NCBI GenBank assembly: GCA_902627335.1
Contig: CACOIV010000012.1
Location: 1 to 42,427, forward strand
Origin: an uncultured Prochlorococcus sp.
GTDB taxonomy: Bacteria > Cyanobacteriota > Cyanobacteriia > PCC-6307 > Cyanobiaceae
DNA: 42,427 nucleotides
Direction: 5' to 3'
The notes below the pieces were generated by a model that ran no database searches, was not told the DNA's origin, and saw only the letters and a program-made list of their open reading frames with translations. The stretch's first letter is position 1. Each line of letters starts with the position of its first letter. A program made the translations under genes and the position numbers. Below, in pieces: positions 1 through 10,690 of this stretch.

Positions 1-744
1 ACCAATGGGAAAGGGTGTCCTTACTGCGGAAATAAAAAAGTTCTTACTGGTTTTAATGATTTAAAAACTAAATTTCCCACAATTGCGAATGAAGCAGATG
101 GTTGGGATCCTTCAATTATTCTTTTTGGAAGCAATAAAAGAATGCCATGGAAATGCAAAGAAGGACACAATTGGATTACAAAAATCTGTCACAGGACAGA
201 ATCAAAATCTAATTGTCCATATTGTGCTAATCAAAAATTATGGATTGGCTTTAATGACTTAAAAACTAAATTCCCCTTAATTGCAAAAGAGGCAGATGGT
301 TGGGACCCCAAAACTGTTTTACCAAGTTTAACTAAATCAAAACCATGGAAATGTAAGTGTGGGTATAAGTGGTCTGTATCTCCACGTGGAAGAACTGCCG
401 GAGATACTACAGGGTGTCCCAAATGTGCGGATTACGGATATAACCCTGGGAAAACAGGATATTTTTATTTAATGGAACGTCATAATGAACTTCAATTTGG
501 AATTAGTAATAACCTAAAAAGTAGATTACGTTTCCACAGAAAAGAAAAATGGAAATTATTAGACAAAACAGAAGGTCATGATGGTAAAAAAGTACTTGAT
601 TTAGAAACTTGTCTAAAAAGGTGGTTAAAAAAAGAAATTGGAACGGTTCCCGGGAAACAAGAAAATTGGTATAAAGCAGATCTAGAAATCAAAACTCTAA
701 AAGAATTAAAAATTAAAAGTAATGTTAAAACTTCAATTTTTTAG
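1..744 (+). CDS. Zinc-ribbon repeat protein with C-terminal GIY-YIG-like domain (5' end outside window)
   Basis: The reading frame is open from base 1, so the N-terminus lies outside the window; 247 codons are visible. The visible part has two copies of a repeat of about 67 residues. Each carries CPxC, then GFNDLKT, an EADGWDP block, a WKC segment and another CPxC (Cys pairs near residues 6/9, 72/75 and 139/142), like the probable zinc-ribbon (DUF4379, treble-clef) repeats of phage and bacterial proteins. The last ~95 residues (GYFYLM, then LQFGISNNLKSRLRFH, a Glu-containing helix, and ENWY) follow the order of a GIY-YIG nuclease fold: GIY-like strand, YIG-like strand, Arg helix, Glu and Asn. 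Zinc binding is inferred from the cysteines and nuclease activity from the fold order; neither is certain. It sits beside argJ with a 99-nt gap and is probably accessory. The first Met in the window (base 142) lies mid-repeat and is not the start. Confidence 0.7.
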   Translation, partial: TNGKGCPYCGNKKVLTGFNDLKTKFPTIANEADGWDPSIILFGSNKRMPWKCKEGHNWITKICHRTESKSNCPYCANQKLWIGFNDLKTKFPLIAKEADGWDPKTVLPSLTKSKPWKCKCGYKWSVSPRGRTAGDTTGCPKCADYGYNPGKTGYFYLMERHNELQFGISNNLKSRLRFHRKEKWKLLDKTEGHDGKKVLDLETCLKRWLKKEIGTVPGKQENWYKADLEIKTLKELKIKSNVKTSIF

Positions 745-843
745 TTATTAAACATCATTTCTTTTTAAGCAAATTTACTGTCATATTAGCGTCATATGGT
801 TTTCGCAGTCTCTGTAATCGCCTGCCCTGCAATAGATTTGCAC

Positions 844-2067
844 TTATGTAGTATATTCGCTATTTATCTCAACATATTTCTTAGATAAATCACAACCCCA
901 TGCGATGCTTTTACTCTTTCCTTGGTTTAAGTTGAGTGTAATTCGAACAATATCATTTACTAAATAATCTCCATTCATTTTGCTTTTTATATAGCTGGTC
1001 ACTTTTTCTCTATCAAAAATAATCAAATTACCTTTTCTTAAAATCTGAAATTCGCCTATAAATAAATCAACATCATTAAGTTTAAATTGAACAACAGTAT
1101 TTCCTGCAGCCCCAATGATTCTTCCCCAGTTTGGATCACAGCCATGTATTGCTGTTTTAACGAGCATTGAGTTAGCAATGGATTTAGCAATTTTTAAAGC
1201 ATCAGATTTATTTTTTGCATTCTCTACTATTACTTCAATTAAACAATTTGCGCCTTCGCCATCTCTAACAATTGATTTAGCTAATTTCTCACAAACTATA
1301 TCAATACCTTCATGAATAATAGGTAAATATTGTTTTTCTATTAATTCACCTGAATTAATTGCAATAAAAGAATCATTAGTGCTGGTTTCTCCATCAACAG
1401 AAATTGAATTAAATGAAGTCTGAAGTGAATCCTTTAACATCAAATCCCAAGTCTTCTTCTCAATACCAACATCACAAACAATAAAAGCAAGCATCGTAGC
1501 CATATTTGGATAAATCATTCCTGAACCTTTCGCAAAACCTGCAATCCTTATTCTTCTCCCAGCAATATATCTTTCAACAATAAAACTTTTAGAGACTAAA
1601 TCGGTAGTTAAAATAGCTTCAGATGCATCTTTAAAATTCCTCTTATCCAACTTATTAACTAATAACGGTAATTTGTTTAAAAGTTTTTTCATAGGGATAG
1701 GTTCACCTATAACTCCTGTTGAACACATTAATATTTGACTTTCAGATATACCTAAAATATTTCCCAGTTCCTTTGTAGCAGCTAGTGAATCAATAAGACC
1801 TTTATCTCCAGTGCAAGCATTTGCTTGTCCCGAATTTATCAATATTGCTCTAACTAAACCTAAAGATTCTTGAAGACGACTCATACAAATATCTACACAA
1901 GAAGCTCTGACTACTGAATTTGTAAAAAAACCAGTAAAAATACTTTTAGGAGGAGCTAAAATTAACGCGAGATCTTTTTTCTTAGAAACTTTTAATCCTG
2001 CTGATATTCCTGAGAATAAAAAGCTATCAGGTATTTCTTCAGAATCATTTATAAAAGTCCAAGCCAA
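844..2067 (-). CDS. argJ: Bifunctional ornithine acetyltransferase / N-acetylglutamate synthase
   Basis: ArgJ moves the acetyl group from N-acetylornithine to glutamate, which recycles acetyl groups in cyclic arginine synthesis in the cytoplasm. The 407-residue length is normal for the family. The self-cleavage motif is present: K-G-S-G-M-I-x-P-N-M-A-T-M-L, with the Ala190-Thr191 bond where the precursor splits and Thr191 becomes the nucleophile. Other family blocks are NSGQANACTG (78-87), STGVIGE (116-122) and the late CDPNWGRIIGAAGNT segment. It is transcribed divergently from coaE with an 82-nt spacer. Together with argH at the other end of the window it represents arginine synthesis. Whether it also makes N-acetylglutamate from acetyl-CoA cannot be told from sequence alone. 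Confidence 0.96.
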   Translation of the reverse strand: MAWTFINDSEEIPDSFLFSGISAGLKVSKKKDLALILAPPKSIFTGFFTNSVVRASCVDICMSRLQESLGLVRAILINSGQANACTGDKGLIDSLAATKELGNILGISESQILMCSTGVIGEPIPMKKLLNKLPLLVNKLDKRNFKDASEAILTTDLVSKSFIVERYIAGRRIRIAGFAKGSGMIYPNMATMLAFIVCDVGIEKKTWDLMLKDSLQTSFNSISVDGETSTNDSFIAINSGELIEKQYLPIIHEGIDIVCEKLAKSIVRDGEGANCLIEVIVENAKNKSDALKIAKSIANSMLVKTAIHGCDPNWGRIIGAAGNTVVQFKLNDVDLFIGEFQILRKGNLIIFDREKVTSYIKSKMNGDYLVNDIVRITLNLNQGKSKSIAWGCDLSKKYVEINSEYTT

Positions 2068-2149
2068 CTTAAATTTTTCTCCATTACCAATATAATTTTA
2101 TAGTAGCCATACTTCATTTTCTTTTACACAAAACTATATTCAGGCTTTT

Positions 2150-2755
2150 ATGATTAGCAATCCAGAACAGAATCAAAAAAGGATTGGTATTACAGGTGGA
2201 ATAGCCTCTGGTAAAACTACAATCGCAAACTATATTTCAAATTTTAAAAAAATAAAAGTTCTTAATGCAGATGAGATTGCTAAGCATTTTTTACTTTCAG
2301 AAACAAAAACATATAAAAAAATTATCCAGCATTTTGGGCATAGAATTATAGATTATTCATCTCCTACTCAAGAAATTCAGACCAAACTACTCAAAGAAAT
2401 AATTTTCGCAAACCCAACTGAAAAAATTTGGTTAGAAAATTTAATTCATCCTTTAGTAAAAGAGAGAATGAAAAGTAAATATATTCAAATGAATGACAAA
2501 TGTCTGATTTTAGAAATTCCATTGCTATTTGAAGCAAACTTCGCAGATCTATGTACAGAAATCTGGTTCATTAAATGCTCTCAAAAAATGCAATTAAAAA
2601 GGTTAATGAATCGAGATAAAATTTCTCAGAAAGAGGCCTTAAAAATTATAAATTCACAATCTAATAATATTGATAAAGAAAAACTATCAGATGTAGTGAT
2701 TAGTAGCGATGAGGATAATCAGACTTGGCAAACAAAAATTAATCAGTTAATTTAG
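2150..2755 (+). CDS. coaE: Dephospho-CoA kinase
   Basis: CoaE phosphorylates the 3'-OH of dephospho-CoA with ATP, the last step of coenzyme A synthesis. The 201-residue protein has the P-loop GGIASGKT (16-23), a LNADEIAKHFL segment matching the CoaE D-A-D region, the LIHPLV motif of the CoA domain, and a LEIPLLFEA segment typical of the family. The start is the ATG just upstream of the conserved GITGG strand. Its stop codon overlaps the end of gatB by 4 bases in convergent orientation. Confidence 0.94.
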   Translation: MISNPEQNQKRIGITGGIASGKTTIANYISNFKKIKVLNADEIAKHFLLSETKTYKKIIQHFGHRIIDYSSPTQEIQTKLLKEIIFANPTEKIWLENLIHPLVKERMKSKYIQMNDKCLILEIPLLFEANFADLCTEIWFIKCSQKMQLKRLMNRDKISQKEALKIINSQSNNIDKEKLSDVVISSDEDNQTWQTKINQLI

Positions 2756-4224
2756 CTATTTAACTTTGACGAAATAATTCCATTTGCAAGTTTAGGATCA
2801 GCCTTGCCTTTAGTCTGTTTCATTAACTGTCCAACAAAAAATCCAAGTAATTTAGTTTTACCGTTTTTATAAGCTTTTACTTCTTCAGGATGATTTTTAA
2901 TTAATTCATCTACTATGATTTCCAAGCTGGAGGAGTCACTAATCATTGCCAACCCTTTTTGGTCTACTAATTTTTTGGGAGAAATATTTGTTTCTATGAT
3001 TTCAGGCAAGATGTCTTTTGCTATTTTCCCGCTGATATTATTATTTGATATCAAACTAATCATCTCTGCAAGATTTTTTGATGTCATCTTTATTGAGTTA
3101 AAAGATTGCTTATTTGCTTTCAAGTAGCCGGATATATCGCTAGTAATCCAGTTTGAAGCGATTTTAGGATCTGCACCATACTTAACCGTTTCTTCAAAAA
3201 ATATAGCCATATAAATTTCATCGGAAAGAATTCTTGCATCATATGCAGACAAGCCAAATTCATTTACATATTTATGCCTTTTTTTATAAGGTAATTCTGG
3301 TAGTTCTTTTTTCCACTCAGCAATGAGATTTTTAGAAAGTTCAATTGGACCTAAATCAGGGTCTGGGAAATACCTATAATCACTACTTCCTTCTTTAAGC
3401 CTCATACTTTTTGTTGTCTGCTTTGATTCATCCCATAATCGGGTCTCTTGGTAAATTTCACCTCCTTCTTCGTAAAGCTTTATTTGTCTTTTGATTTCAT
3501 ATTCACAAGCTTTTTGAATAGCAGAAAATGAATTCATATTTTTAATTTCAACTTTCGTACCAAAAGGGGCTTCTGGCCCTCTACGTACAGAAATGTTTAC
3601 ATCACACCTCAAAGATCCTTCTTGCATATTCCCATCGGAAACTCCAAGATATCTCACCGTTCTTCTTATTTCTGAAGCATATTCAGAGGCCTCTCTTCCT
3701 GTCCTGATATCAGGCTTGCTGACTATCTCAACCAGCGCAATCCCCGCACGGTTATAGTCTACTAAGGAATATTTTGAACCATCTAAACGATCACTGCCGG
3801 CGTGTACTAATTTGCCAGCGTCTTCCTCCATATGTAATCTCTCGATTCCGATTTTTTTAATATAAGAATCTTTCCCTTTTTCTGAAATTTCGATTTCTAA
3901 CCAACCATCCTCTGCTATAGGTTCATCAAATTGAGAAATTTGATAATTTTTAGGCAAGTCAGGATAAAAGTATTGTTTTCTATCAAATTTACAATGCTCC
4001 GCAACATTTAAGTTTAGCGCTAAAGAAGTCTTAACAGCGTATTCCAGTACCTTTTCATTTAAGACAGGTAATGTTCCTGGCAAGCCACATACCACTGGAT
4101 CAATATGAGTATTAGGGTCATCGCCAAAAGCTGTTGAAGCGGATGTAAATATTTTACTTTTAGTATTAAGCTGTACATGAGTCTCTAGACCAATTACAGC
4201 TTCCCAAGCTTCAAGATTCTTCAT
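2752..4224 (-). CDS. gatB: Asp-tRNA(Asn)/Glu-tRNA(Gln) amidotransferase subunit B
   Basis: GatB is the kinase/tRNA-binding subunit of the GatCAB complex. This complex converts Glu-tRNA(Gln), and in some organisms Asp-tRNA(Asn), to the amidated form; cyanobacteria need it to make Gln-tRNA(Gln). The 490-residue length is normal. The N-terminus has EAVIGLETHVQL, followed by CGLPGTLPVLN, the RKQYFYPDLPKNYQISQ segment and LHMEEDAGKL, all hallmark GatB blocks. The C-terminal ~150 residues form the helical YqeY-like tail that contacts tRNA. The gene is convergent with coaE (4-bp overlap) and divergent from thiO (81-bp spacer). No gatA or gatC lies nearby, in line with their dispersal in cyanobacteria. 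Confidence 0.97.
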   Translation of the reverse strand: MKNLEAWEAVIGLETHVQLNTKSKIFTSASTAFGDDPNTHIDPVVCGLPGTLPVLNEKVLEYAVKTSLALNLNVAEHCKFDRKQYFYPDLPKNYQISQFDEPIAEDGWLEIEISEKGKDSYIKKIGIERLHMEEDAGKLVHAGSDRLDGSKYSLVDYNRAGIALVEIVSKPDIRTGREASEYASEIRRTVRYLGVSDGNMQEGSLRCDVNISVRRGPEAPFGTKVEIKNMNSFSAIQKACEYEIKRQIKLYEEGGEIYQETRLWDESKQTTKSMRLKEGSSDYRYFPDPDLGPIELSKNLIAEWKKELPELPYKKRHKYVNEFGLSAYDARILSDEIYMAIFFEETVKYGADPKIASNWITSDISGYLKANKQSFNSIKMTSKNLAEMISLISNNNISGKIAKDILPEIIETNISPKKLVDQKGLAMISDSSSLEIIVDELIKNHPEEVKAYKNGKTKLLGFFVGQLMKQTKGKADPKLANGIISSKLNS

Positions 4225-4305
4225 TTACTAATAGTTACCTTCTTTAAATAATATGAAATATAAAGTAAAAAAAGTATCAAACTTATATAAATCAAAAAAA
4301 ATTAT

Positions 4306-5418
4306 ATGAATTCTGATAAAAAAGAATCAATTTTAATTATTGGCGGAGGTTTAATAGGCTTATCTCTTGCATATGAATTCGCTAAAAAAAATTTCCATGT
4401 TGAAGTATTAAGTAAAAAAAGATCCGAGGCAGCTGGTTTTGTTGCAGCAGGAATGCTAGCTGCTCACGCAGAAGGGCTTAGCGATGAATTACTCAGTTTC
4501 GGCCAAGAAAGTCAAAACTTAATCCCACAATGGATTAAAGAAATAGAAATTGATAGCGAGATTAGTTGCGGATTAAAAAACTGTGGAATAGTTGTTCCAT
4601 TTGAGGAGAGAAAAGACTTAGAAAAATTCCCGACATACAAATATGGCCAGTATTTAAATAGAGAGGAACTCGAGGAACAAGTATATGGGCTTGATGCGAA
4701 ATGGAAACACGGATTACTTTTCAAACAAGATGGACAAATCGATAATCGTAGAAGATTAATGCGTGCACTTGAAAAAGCATGTACATTTCATGGAGTGCAA
4801 TTTCAAGAGGGCACTAATGCTACAAAATTAATTTATGAAAACAATAAATTTAAGGGTGTCCAAATCTTAAATGCTTTTGGAGAGATCAAATCTATTTTTT
4901 ATGAAAAAGCCATCATTTGTTGCGGAGCCTGGAGCAGAAAGCTTATGACTGATCTACCTATCTACCCAATTAAAGGTCAAATGCTCTCTATTCAAGGCCC
5001 AATTAATAGAATAAATAGGGTACTTTTCGGACCTAAAACTTATATGGTTCCTCGTGATGATGGATTAGTAATTGTAGGAGCAACAGTAGAAAATGCAGGC
5101 TTTAATACTGGAAATACTCCTCAGGGTATAAAAACTCTCCAAGATGGAATTAAATCTTTATTTCCAGAAGCAGTGATATGGCCTCATATGGAGCACTGGT
5201 GGGGATTTAGACCTGCAACACCAGACCTTAAACCAATTATTGGAAAAACACATCTCAAAAATCTCTTTTTAGCAGTAGGACATTATAGAAATGGTGTTTT
5301 ATTCTCAGCCATAACAAGTAAATTAATTTATAAGGTAATAACTAAATGCAAGTTAAATGACAAAGAAAATATATTTCTTGAGAAATTTAATTATTCAAGG
5401 TTTAAAGAAACTGATTAG
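4306..5418 (+). CDS. thiO: FAD-dependent glycine oxidase-like protein (ThiO family)
   Basis: This is a member of the D-amino-acid oxidase/glycine oxidase family. ThiO oxidises glycine to iminoglycine for the thiazole ring of thiamine. The N-terminal FAD-binding Rossmann motif [18 protein letters not shown] (residues 9-26) is followed by an acidic strand end. Near the C-terminus the blocks [31 protein letters not shown] and [17 protein letters not shown] match the family pattern for substrate and flavin binding. In many cyanobacteria thiO is fused to thiG; here it is a stand-alone 370-residue protein. thiL lies elsewhere in the window, which fits local thiamine synthesis. The exact substrate is inferred from family. 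It overlaps the 3' end of ndk by 4 bases. Confidence 0.82.
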   Translation: MNSDKKESILIIGGGLIGLSLAYEFAKKNFHVEVLSKKRSEAAGFVAAGMLAAHAEGLSDELLSFGQESQNLIPQWIKEIEIDSEISCGLKNCGIVVPFEERKDLEKFPTYKYGQYLNREELEEQVYGLDAKWKHGLLFKQDGQIDNRRRLMRALEKACTFHGVQFQEGTNATKLIYENNKFKGVQILNAFGEIKSIFYEKAIICCGAWSRKLMTDLPIYPIKGQMLSIQGPINRINRVLFGPKTYMVPRDDGLVIVGATVENAGFNTGNTPQGIKTLQDGIKSLFPEAVIWPHMEHWWGFRPATPDLKPIIGKTHLKNLFLAVGHYRNGVLFSAITSKLIYKVITKCKLNDKENIFLEKFNYSRFKETD

Positions 5419-5870
5419 GATTCTACTCTCCATTTATGATCTGAGGTCTTCCACTCATTAATCTCAGAATCTTCAAACCAAAGATTGATTTCAAAGGCTG
5501 CAGTTTCAGATCCATCTGACCCATGGATTATATTCCTGCCAATATCAATAGCTAGGTCTCCTCTAATAGTTCCTGGTTCAGCTTCAAGAGGTTTAGTCGC
5601 ACCAATTAATTTTCTTGCATTCAAAATAACGCCTTCTCCCTCCCAAACCATCGCAATTACTGGTCCACTGGAAATAAATTCAACTAAATCTCCAAAAAAA
5701 GGCCTATCTTTATGAACCCCATAATGTCTTTGTGCAAGTTCTTTTGATGGGATTAATTGTTTTAAACCAACTAATTTAAAACCTTTTCTTTCAAATCTGC
5801 CAATAATTTCAGATATCAAACCTCGTTGAACACCATCAGGTTTAATTGCAATAAAAGTTCGTTCAGTCAT
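5415..5870 (-). CDS. ndk: Nucleoside diphosphate kinase
   Basis: Ndk transfers the gamma phosphate between nucleoside triphosphates and diphosphates through a phosphohistidine. The 151-residue length is normal. The active-site signature NIIHGSDG places the catalytic histidine at residue 116. The N-terminal [14 protein letters not shown] strand and the ERKGF and HYGVH segments are also standard. It is convergent with thiO (4-bp overlap) and divergent from speA across a 111-bp spacer that must hold both promoters. Confidence 0.98.
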   Translation of the reverse strand: MTERTFIAIKPDGVQRGLISEIIGRFERKGFKLVGLKQLIPSKELAQRHYGVHKDRPFFGDLVEFISSGPVIAMVWEGEGVILNARKLIGATKPLEAEPGTIRGDLAIDIGRNIIHGSDGSETAAFEINLWFEDSEINEWKTSDHKWRVES

Positions 5871-5981
5871 TTAAAATCTTTATGAATATCCTTTATTTAA
5901 AGTAGCATCTTAAGAACAAATCATTAAACTATAAAATGACTGAATCTAAGATCATTTTTTTTATTTCAAACTATAACTGCT

Positions 5982-7925
5982 TTGTTTAATCAAGAAAATA
6001 CATCCAATAGAGAATGGTCAATTTCTGATAGTATTCGCACTTATGAAATTGACCAATGGGGAGATAAATATTTTTTTATAAATAAAAAAGGTAATATCGC
6101 AATATCAAATAATGCAAACGATAAGAAGTCGATCGATCTTTTTAAGTTAGTTGAAGAAATTCAAAATAGAGATATTAAACCTCCATTGATTTTAAGATTT
6201 AATGATGTTCTAAAAGATAGGATTTCAGAATTAAATAATTCTTTTATCAATGCAATTAAATTTTATTCATATAAAAATAGATATCAAGGAGTATTCCCAA
6301 TTAAATGTAATCAACAAAAAACTATGCTTGAGAAAATCATCGAGTATGGATCTGAGTGGGATTTTGGATTAGAAGTTGGAAGTAAATCAGAATTACTTAT
6401 CGCACTATCCCTTTTAAAAAATGAAAGAGCATTCTTAATTTGCAATGGATATAAAGACAAAAATTATATTGAGATGGCCATTTTGGCTAGGAAGTTAGGC
6501 AAAAGACCAGTAATAGTAATTGAACAAAGAGATGATGTAAAAAGAATAATTGATTCAGTTAAAAAACTAGGCTCTAAACCAATCATTGGTATACGAACCA
6601 AACTCTCTAGTAAAAGTAGCGGTAGATGGGGAAAATCAGTTGGAGATAAATCAAAATTTGGATTATCAATTCCAGAAATCATGACAACAGTTGAAGAATT
6701 AAGAGATTCGCAACTACTTGATGAATTAAATTTGCTGCACTTTCACATAGGAAGCCAGATTAGTGATATTAAGATCATAAAAAATGCTTTACAAGAGGCT
6801 AGTCAGATCTTTGTTGAACTAAATAAACTTGGTGCACATATGAAATACATTGATGTAGGAGGCGGATTAGGTATTGATTACGATGGAAGTAAAACACCTA
6901 CAAACAATTCAACTAATTACTCTTTACAAAATTATGCCAATGATGTTGTTGCTACATTAAAGGATTACTGTGATCAAAATAATGTTGATCACCCAATAAT
7001 CATCTCAGAAAGCGGGAGGTCAATTGCAAGTCATTGCTCAGTATTAATTTTTAATGTTCTGGGAACAAATAATGAGAATTACGAAATAAATATCAAAGAT
7101 GAGAATAGTAATTCATTAATAATCAAAAATCTTCTCGATACACTAAATCAAATAAAATCTCTAAATACAGATGATGATATCTTGTCAAAAATAATTGAGC
7201 TCTGGAATGATACAAAAAAATTCAAGGATGATTCATTATCTTCATTTAGATTGGGATATATGAATCTCACAGAAAGAGCGCATGTTGAAAAAATAGTATG
7301 GAAATGTGCAAAAGAAATTACAAAAATTATCGAATATAAAAATATCATTCACCCAGATTTATCAGATATTAGATCAATTCTTGCATCAATTTATTATGCT
7401 AATTTCTCTGTATTTAAATCTATTCCCGATACCTGGGCAATTAATCAAATTTTTCCAATAGTTCCAATACATAGGCATTCTGAAAAACCAACTTTAGAAG
7501 CAAGTTTTGCAGATTTAACATGTGACTCTGATGGTAAATTAAATAATTTTATTGACAAAGGTAATAGTAAATCATTATTACATCTTCACAGATTTAATAA
7601 AGATGAAGATTATTTTATTGGAATTTTTCTATCCGGCGCATATCAAGAACCTTTGGGTAATTTACATAATTTATTTGGCAACACAAATATTATTCATATA
7701 GACATTACTAGCTCTGAAGACTACAAAATCACAAATATGATTAAAGAGGATAGCAAAGCTGAGATATTAAAAGTATTCGATTACAATGTTGATGATTTAC
7801 TTGAAAGAATAAGATTAAAATGCGAATCAGCAATAAACAATAAAAAGATAACTATTGCTGAGTCAAAAAAATTAATTACACAATTTGAATCAAGCCTAAG
7901 AGAAAGTACTTATTTATCAAAATAA
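5982..7925 (+). CDS. speA: Biosynthetic arginine decarboxylase
   Basis: SpeA decarboxylates arginine to agmatine with PLP, the first step toward putrescine and spermidine. The 647-residue length and the alanine-racemase-like barrel plus beta domain fit bacterial SpeA. The PLP lysine is expected at K108 in the FPIKCNQ block. HFHIGSQ and the [12 protein letters not shown] phosphate-binding loop follow, and CDSDGK sits in the C-terminal domain with the substrate cysteine. The chosen start is a TTG: an in-frame stop lies 45 bases upstream and the next in-frame ATG is inside the conserved domain. A TATAAA at 5930-5935 could be a -10 box, but it has no clear -35. The last 16 bases overlap the end of alaS. 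Confidence 0.93.
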   Translation: MFNQENTSNREWSISDSIRTYEIDQWGDKYFFINKKGNIAISNNANDKKSIDLFKLVEEIQNRDIKPPLILRFNDVLKDRISELNNSFINAIKFYSYKNRYQGVFPIKCNQQKTMLEKIIEYGSEWDFGLEVGSKSELLIALSLLKNERAFLICNGYKDKNYIEMAILARKLGKRPVIVIEQRDDVKRIIDSVKKLGSKPIIGIRTKLSSKSSGRWGKSVGDKSKFGLSIPEIMTTVEELRDSQLLDELNLLHFHIGSQISDIKIIKNALQEASQIFVELNKLGAHMKYIDVGGGLGIDYDGSKTPTNNSTNYSLQNYANDVVATLKDYCDQNNVDHPIIISESGRSIASHCSVLIFNVLGTNNENYEINIKDENSNSLIIKNLLDTLNQIKSLNTDDDILSKIIELWNDTKKFKDDSLSSFRLGYMNLTERAHVEKIVWKCAKEITKIIEYKNIIHPDLSDIRSILASIYYANFSVFKSIPDTWAINQIFPIVPIHRHSEKPTLEASFADLTCDSDGKLNNFIDKGNSKSLLHLHRFNKDEDYFIGIFLSGAYQEPLGNLHNLFGNTNIIHIDITSSEDYKITNMIKEDSKAEILKVFDYNVDDLLERIRLKCESAINNKKITIAESKKLITQFESSLRESTYLSK

Positions 7926-10570
7926 TTATTTAATTCACTTCTTAAAAATTCCTTAGAGAAATCTAATGCATCATTTAATTTCTCAGTATTACTTGCCCCT
8001 GCTTGAGCTAAATTTGCTTTACCACCTCCGCCACCAGAGCATAAACCTGCAATTTGATTGATTAATTTACCTGCATGCAGGCCATTATTTACTAATGTTG
8101 ATCCTAATGCAATCACAAATAATAATTTTTTATTTGATTTATCTGGAACTCCTCCCAGAATAACGACTGAATTATCTCCTAATCTAGAAGTTAAATTCAA
8201 AGCTGAGGTTTGCATTAACTTACCTTCTAAATCATTCAATTCACTCACTAAAATTGAAAACTGTCCAAACTGTTCTACTGAATTTAAAAGTGAAGAATAT
8301 TTATAAGATGCTAACTCTTCTTTTATTTTTTTAATTTCTTTGTTTCTACTAATAAGCTCAGATTGAAGTATATTAACTCTTTCAAATAACTGTTTAGGAT
8401 TGGATTTTAATAATTCACTAAGTTGATTAACGAGTAAACTTCTTTCACTCAAAAAATTTAATACTGATTGACCAGATAGCGCCTCTATCCGTCTAATTCC
8501 AGAAGAAATACCAACCTCAGAAATAATCTTGAAACAGCCTAATTCTGATGTTCTCTTAACATGCGTACCGCCACAAAGCTCCATAGAGACACCTGGCATA
8601 TCTACAACTCTGACTATATCCCCATATTTTTCTCCAAACATTGCTAATGCCCCTGCTTCTAAGGCATCATCTTTTTGCATGCTTTTTACAACGACAGGAT
8701 GATTCTCCATAATCCATTTATTCACAAGAGTTTCAACTTCAGCTATTTGAGCTGTAGATACGGGTTGAGAAGCATTAAAGTCAAATCTCAATTTATTAAA
8801 AGCGACTAATGACCCCCTTTGACTTACGCTTTTATCTACGATTATCTTTAAAGCCGATTGAAGTAAATGCGTTGCTGTATGATTTGCTTCCGCTTTTGCT
8901 CTATTGAACTTATCCACTTTTGTCTCAACTGACTGATTTAAAGAAATCACTCCCTTCAATACTTTTCCACAATGCAGAAATACGTTTTTTTTACGAATAA
9001 CTTTATCAATCAATATTTCTGCATTATCAGAAATTATTACTCCTACATCACCAACCTGTCCACCCGACTCTCCGTAAAAAGATGTTTGGTCCAAAATTAT
9101 TTGAACATATTGCCCTTCCGAGGCATTAGTAACAGAATTAGAATCTATAAAGATTCCTAGTATTTTCCCAAGAGAATGAAGTGATTGATAGCCATTAAAA
9201 ATCGTCTTATCAAATAACTCAATATCTCTTTCAATAGATCCTTTAAGGGTTAAATCAATGTTTTGAGAAGAAGCCTTAGCCCTTTCTCTTTGAGAATCCA
9301 TTTCTTTTTCAAATCCTTGTAAGTCAATTTGAATATTATTTTCCTCCAATATCTCTTTAGTAAGCTCTAAAGGAAATCCATAAGTGTCATAAAGTTCAAA
9401 TGCTTTCAATCCAGACATAATTTTTTCTCCTGAGATTAAAAATTCATTTATTAATTTCTCACCTCGTTCTAGAGTTTCAAGAAATCTTAATTCTTCAATA
9501 TCAATATCTTTCAAAATACGATCAGCATTAATATCTAATTCAGGATAAGTTTCCTTCATTATTTGAATCCCAACCGCAGCTAATTCCATTAAAAAGTTCT
9601 TTCTAACCCCCAATAATCTTCCATGTCTTATCATTCTCCTAAGTAATCTGCGCAAAATATATCCTCTACCAAGATTGCTAGCTACTACACCATCAGAAAT
9701 TAAATGAATTACTGCTCTGGTATGATCTCCAAGTATCTTTAAAGATGTTTTTTTACTATCCGTAGAGGTGTGATAGTCAATATTTGCTATTTCAGAAGCT
9801 TTTTTTATGATTGGAAAGATTAAATCAGTCTCATAATTATTTTTTTTATTTTGAAGTATTTGAGCCATTCTCTCAAGTCCCATACCAGTATCTATATTCT
9901 TCGATGCTAGATCTGTTAAATTTCCATTTATATCTCGATTATGTTGCATAAAAACCAAGTTATAAAACTCTATAAATCGATCATCATCCTCTAAATCAAT
10001 ATTATTTGTTCCTCTTTCAGGATAAAAATCATAATAAAGTTCTGAACATGGTCCACATGGTCCTGTTGGACCTGAAGACCAAAAATTATCCTTTTCATCT
10101 AATTTAATTATTCTACTTGTCTCAACTCCTACTACCTTTTCCCAGATTGCCTTAGATTCTTCATCCTTATAATAGATACTTACCACAATATTTTTTGGGT
10201 CTAGGTTGTAAACATTAGTTACTAGTTCCCAAGCCCATTTGATAGCATCCTCTTTGAAATAATCGCCAAACGAAAAATTTCCTAACATTTCAAAGAAAGT
10301 ATGATGTCGTGCAGTTATTCCTACATTCTCAATATCGTTTGTTCTAATACATTTTTGACTTGATGTTGCTCTGTTTGAAGGTCGCTCTTTTAGCCCTAAA
10401 AAAACTGATTTAAAGGGTAACATTCCTGCTATGGTTAGTAGAACTGTTGGATCTTCCGGTATTAATGATGAGCTTGGAATAACTTTATGAGCTTTCCTTG
10501 CATAAAAATCTAAAAATGATTTTCTAATTTCGTCTCCAGTTGAAGGAAATTCATTGATTGAAGATGCCAT
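7910..10570 (-). CDS. alaS: Alanyl-tRNA synthetase
   Basis: AlaS charges tRNA(Ala) in the cytoplasm and edits mischarged Ser and Gly. The 886-residue protein shows the full bacterial layout: a class II catalytic core (the [28 protein letters not shown] region with motif 2), the tRNA-recognition helices, the editing domain with ANHTATHLL and CGGTHV zinc/active-site motifs, a coiled-coil segment around residues 690-740, and the C-Ala domain with its [13 protein letters not shown] glycine loop. It is convergent with speA (16-bp overlap) and divergent from the flavodiiron operon. Confidence 0.98.
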   Translation of the reverse strand: MASSINEFPSTGDEIRKSFLDFYARKAHKVIPSSSLIPEDPTVLLTIAGMLPFKSVFLGLKERPSNRATSSQKCIRTNDIENVGITARHHTFFEMLGNFSFGDYFKEDAIKWAWELVTNVYNLDPKNIVVSIYYKDEESKAIWEKVVGVETSRIIKLDEKDNFWSSGPTGPCGPCSELYYDFYPERGTNNIDLEDDDRFIEFYNLVFMQHNRDINGNLTDLASKNIDTGMGLERMAQILQNKKNNYETDLIFPIIKKASEIANIDYHTSTDSKKTSLKILGDHTRAVIHLISDGVVASNLGRGYILRRLLRRMIRHGRLLGVRKNFLMELAAVGIQIMKETYPELDINADRILKDIDIEELRFLETLERGEKLINEFLISGEKIMSGLKAFELYDTYGFPLELTKEILEENNIQIDLQGFEKEMDSQRERAKASSQNIDLTLKGSIERDIELFDKTIFNGYQSLHSLGKILGIFIDSNSVTNASEGQYVQIILDQTSFYGESGGQVGDVGVIISDNAEILIDKVIRKKNVFLHCGKVLKGVISLNQSVETKVDKFNRAKAEANHTATHLLQSALKIIVDKSVSQRGSLVAFNKLRFDFNASQPVSTAQIAEVETLVNKWIMENHPVVVKSMQKDDALEAGALAMFGEKYGDIVRVVDMPGVSMELCGGTHVKRTSELGCFKIISEVGISSGIRRIEALSGQSVLNFLSERSLLVNQLSELLKSNPKQLFERVNILQSELISRNKEIKKIKEELASYKYSSLLNSVEQFGQFSILVSELNDLEGKLMQTSALNLTSRLGDNSVVILGGVPDKSNKKLLFVIALGSTLVNNGLHAGKLINQIAGLCSGGGGGKANLAQAGASNTEKLNDALDFSKEFLRSELNNYFDK

Positions 10571-10690
10571 TTCTAGTATAAGTTGTGAACTAAATGATTA
10601 AGAAATACACAATTTCCTTAATTTCACGACAAAAAACACGCGAAACTATATTCTACTGAACTAAAGTTAATAAATAAAGTTTTTTGTATT

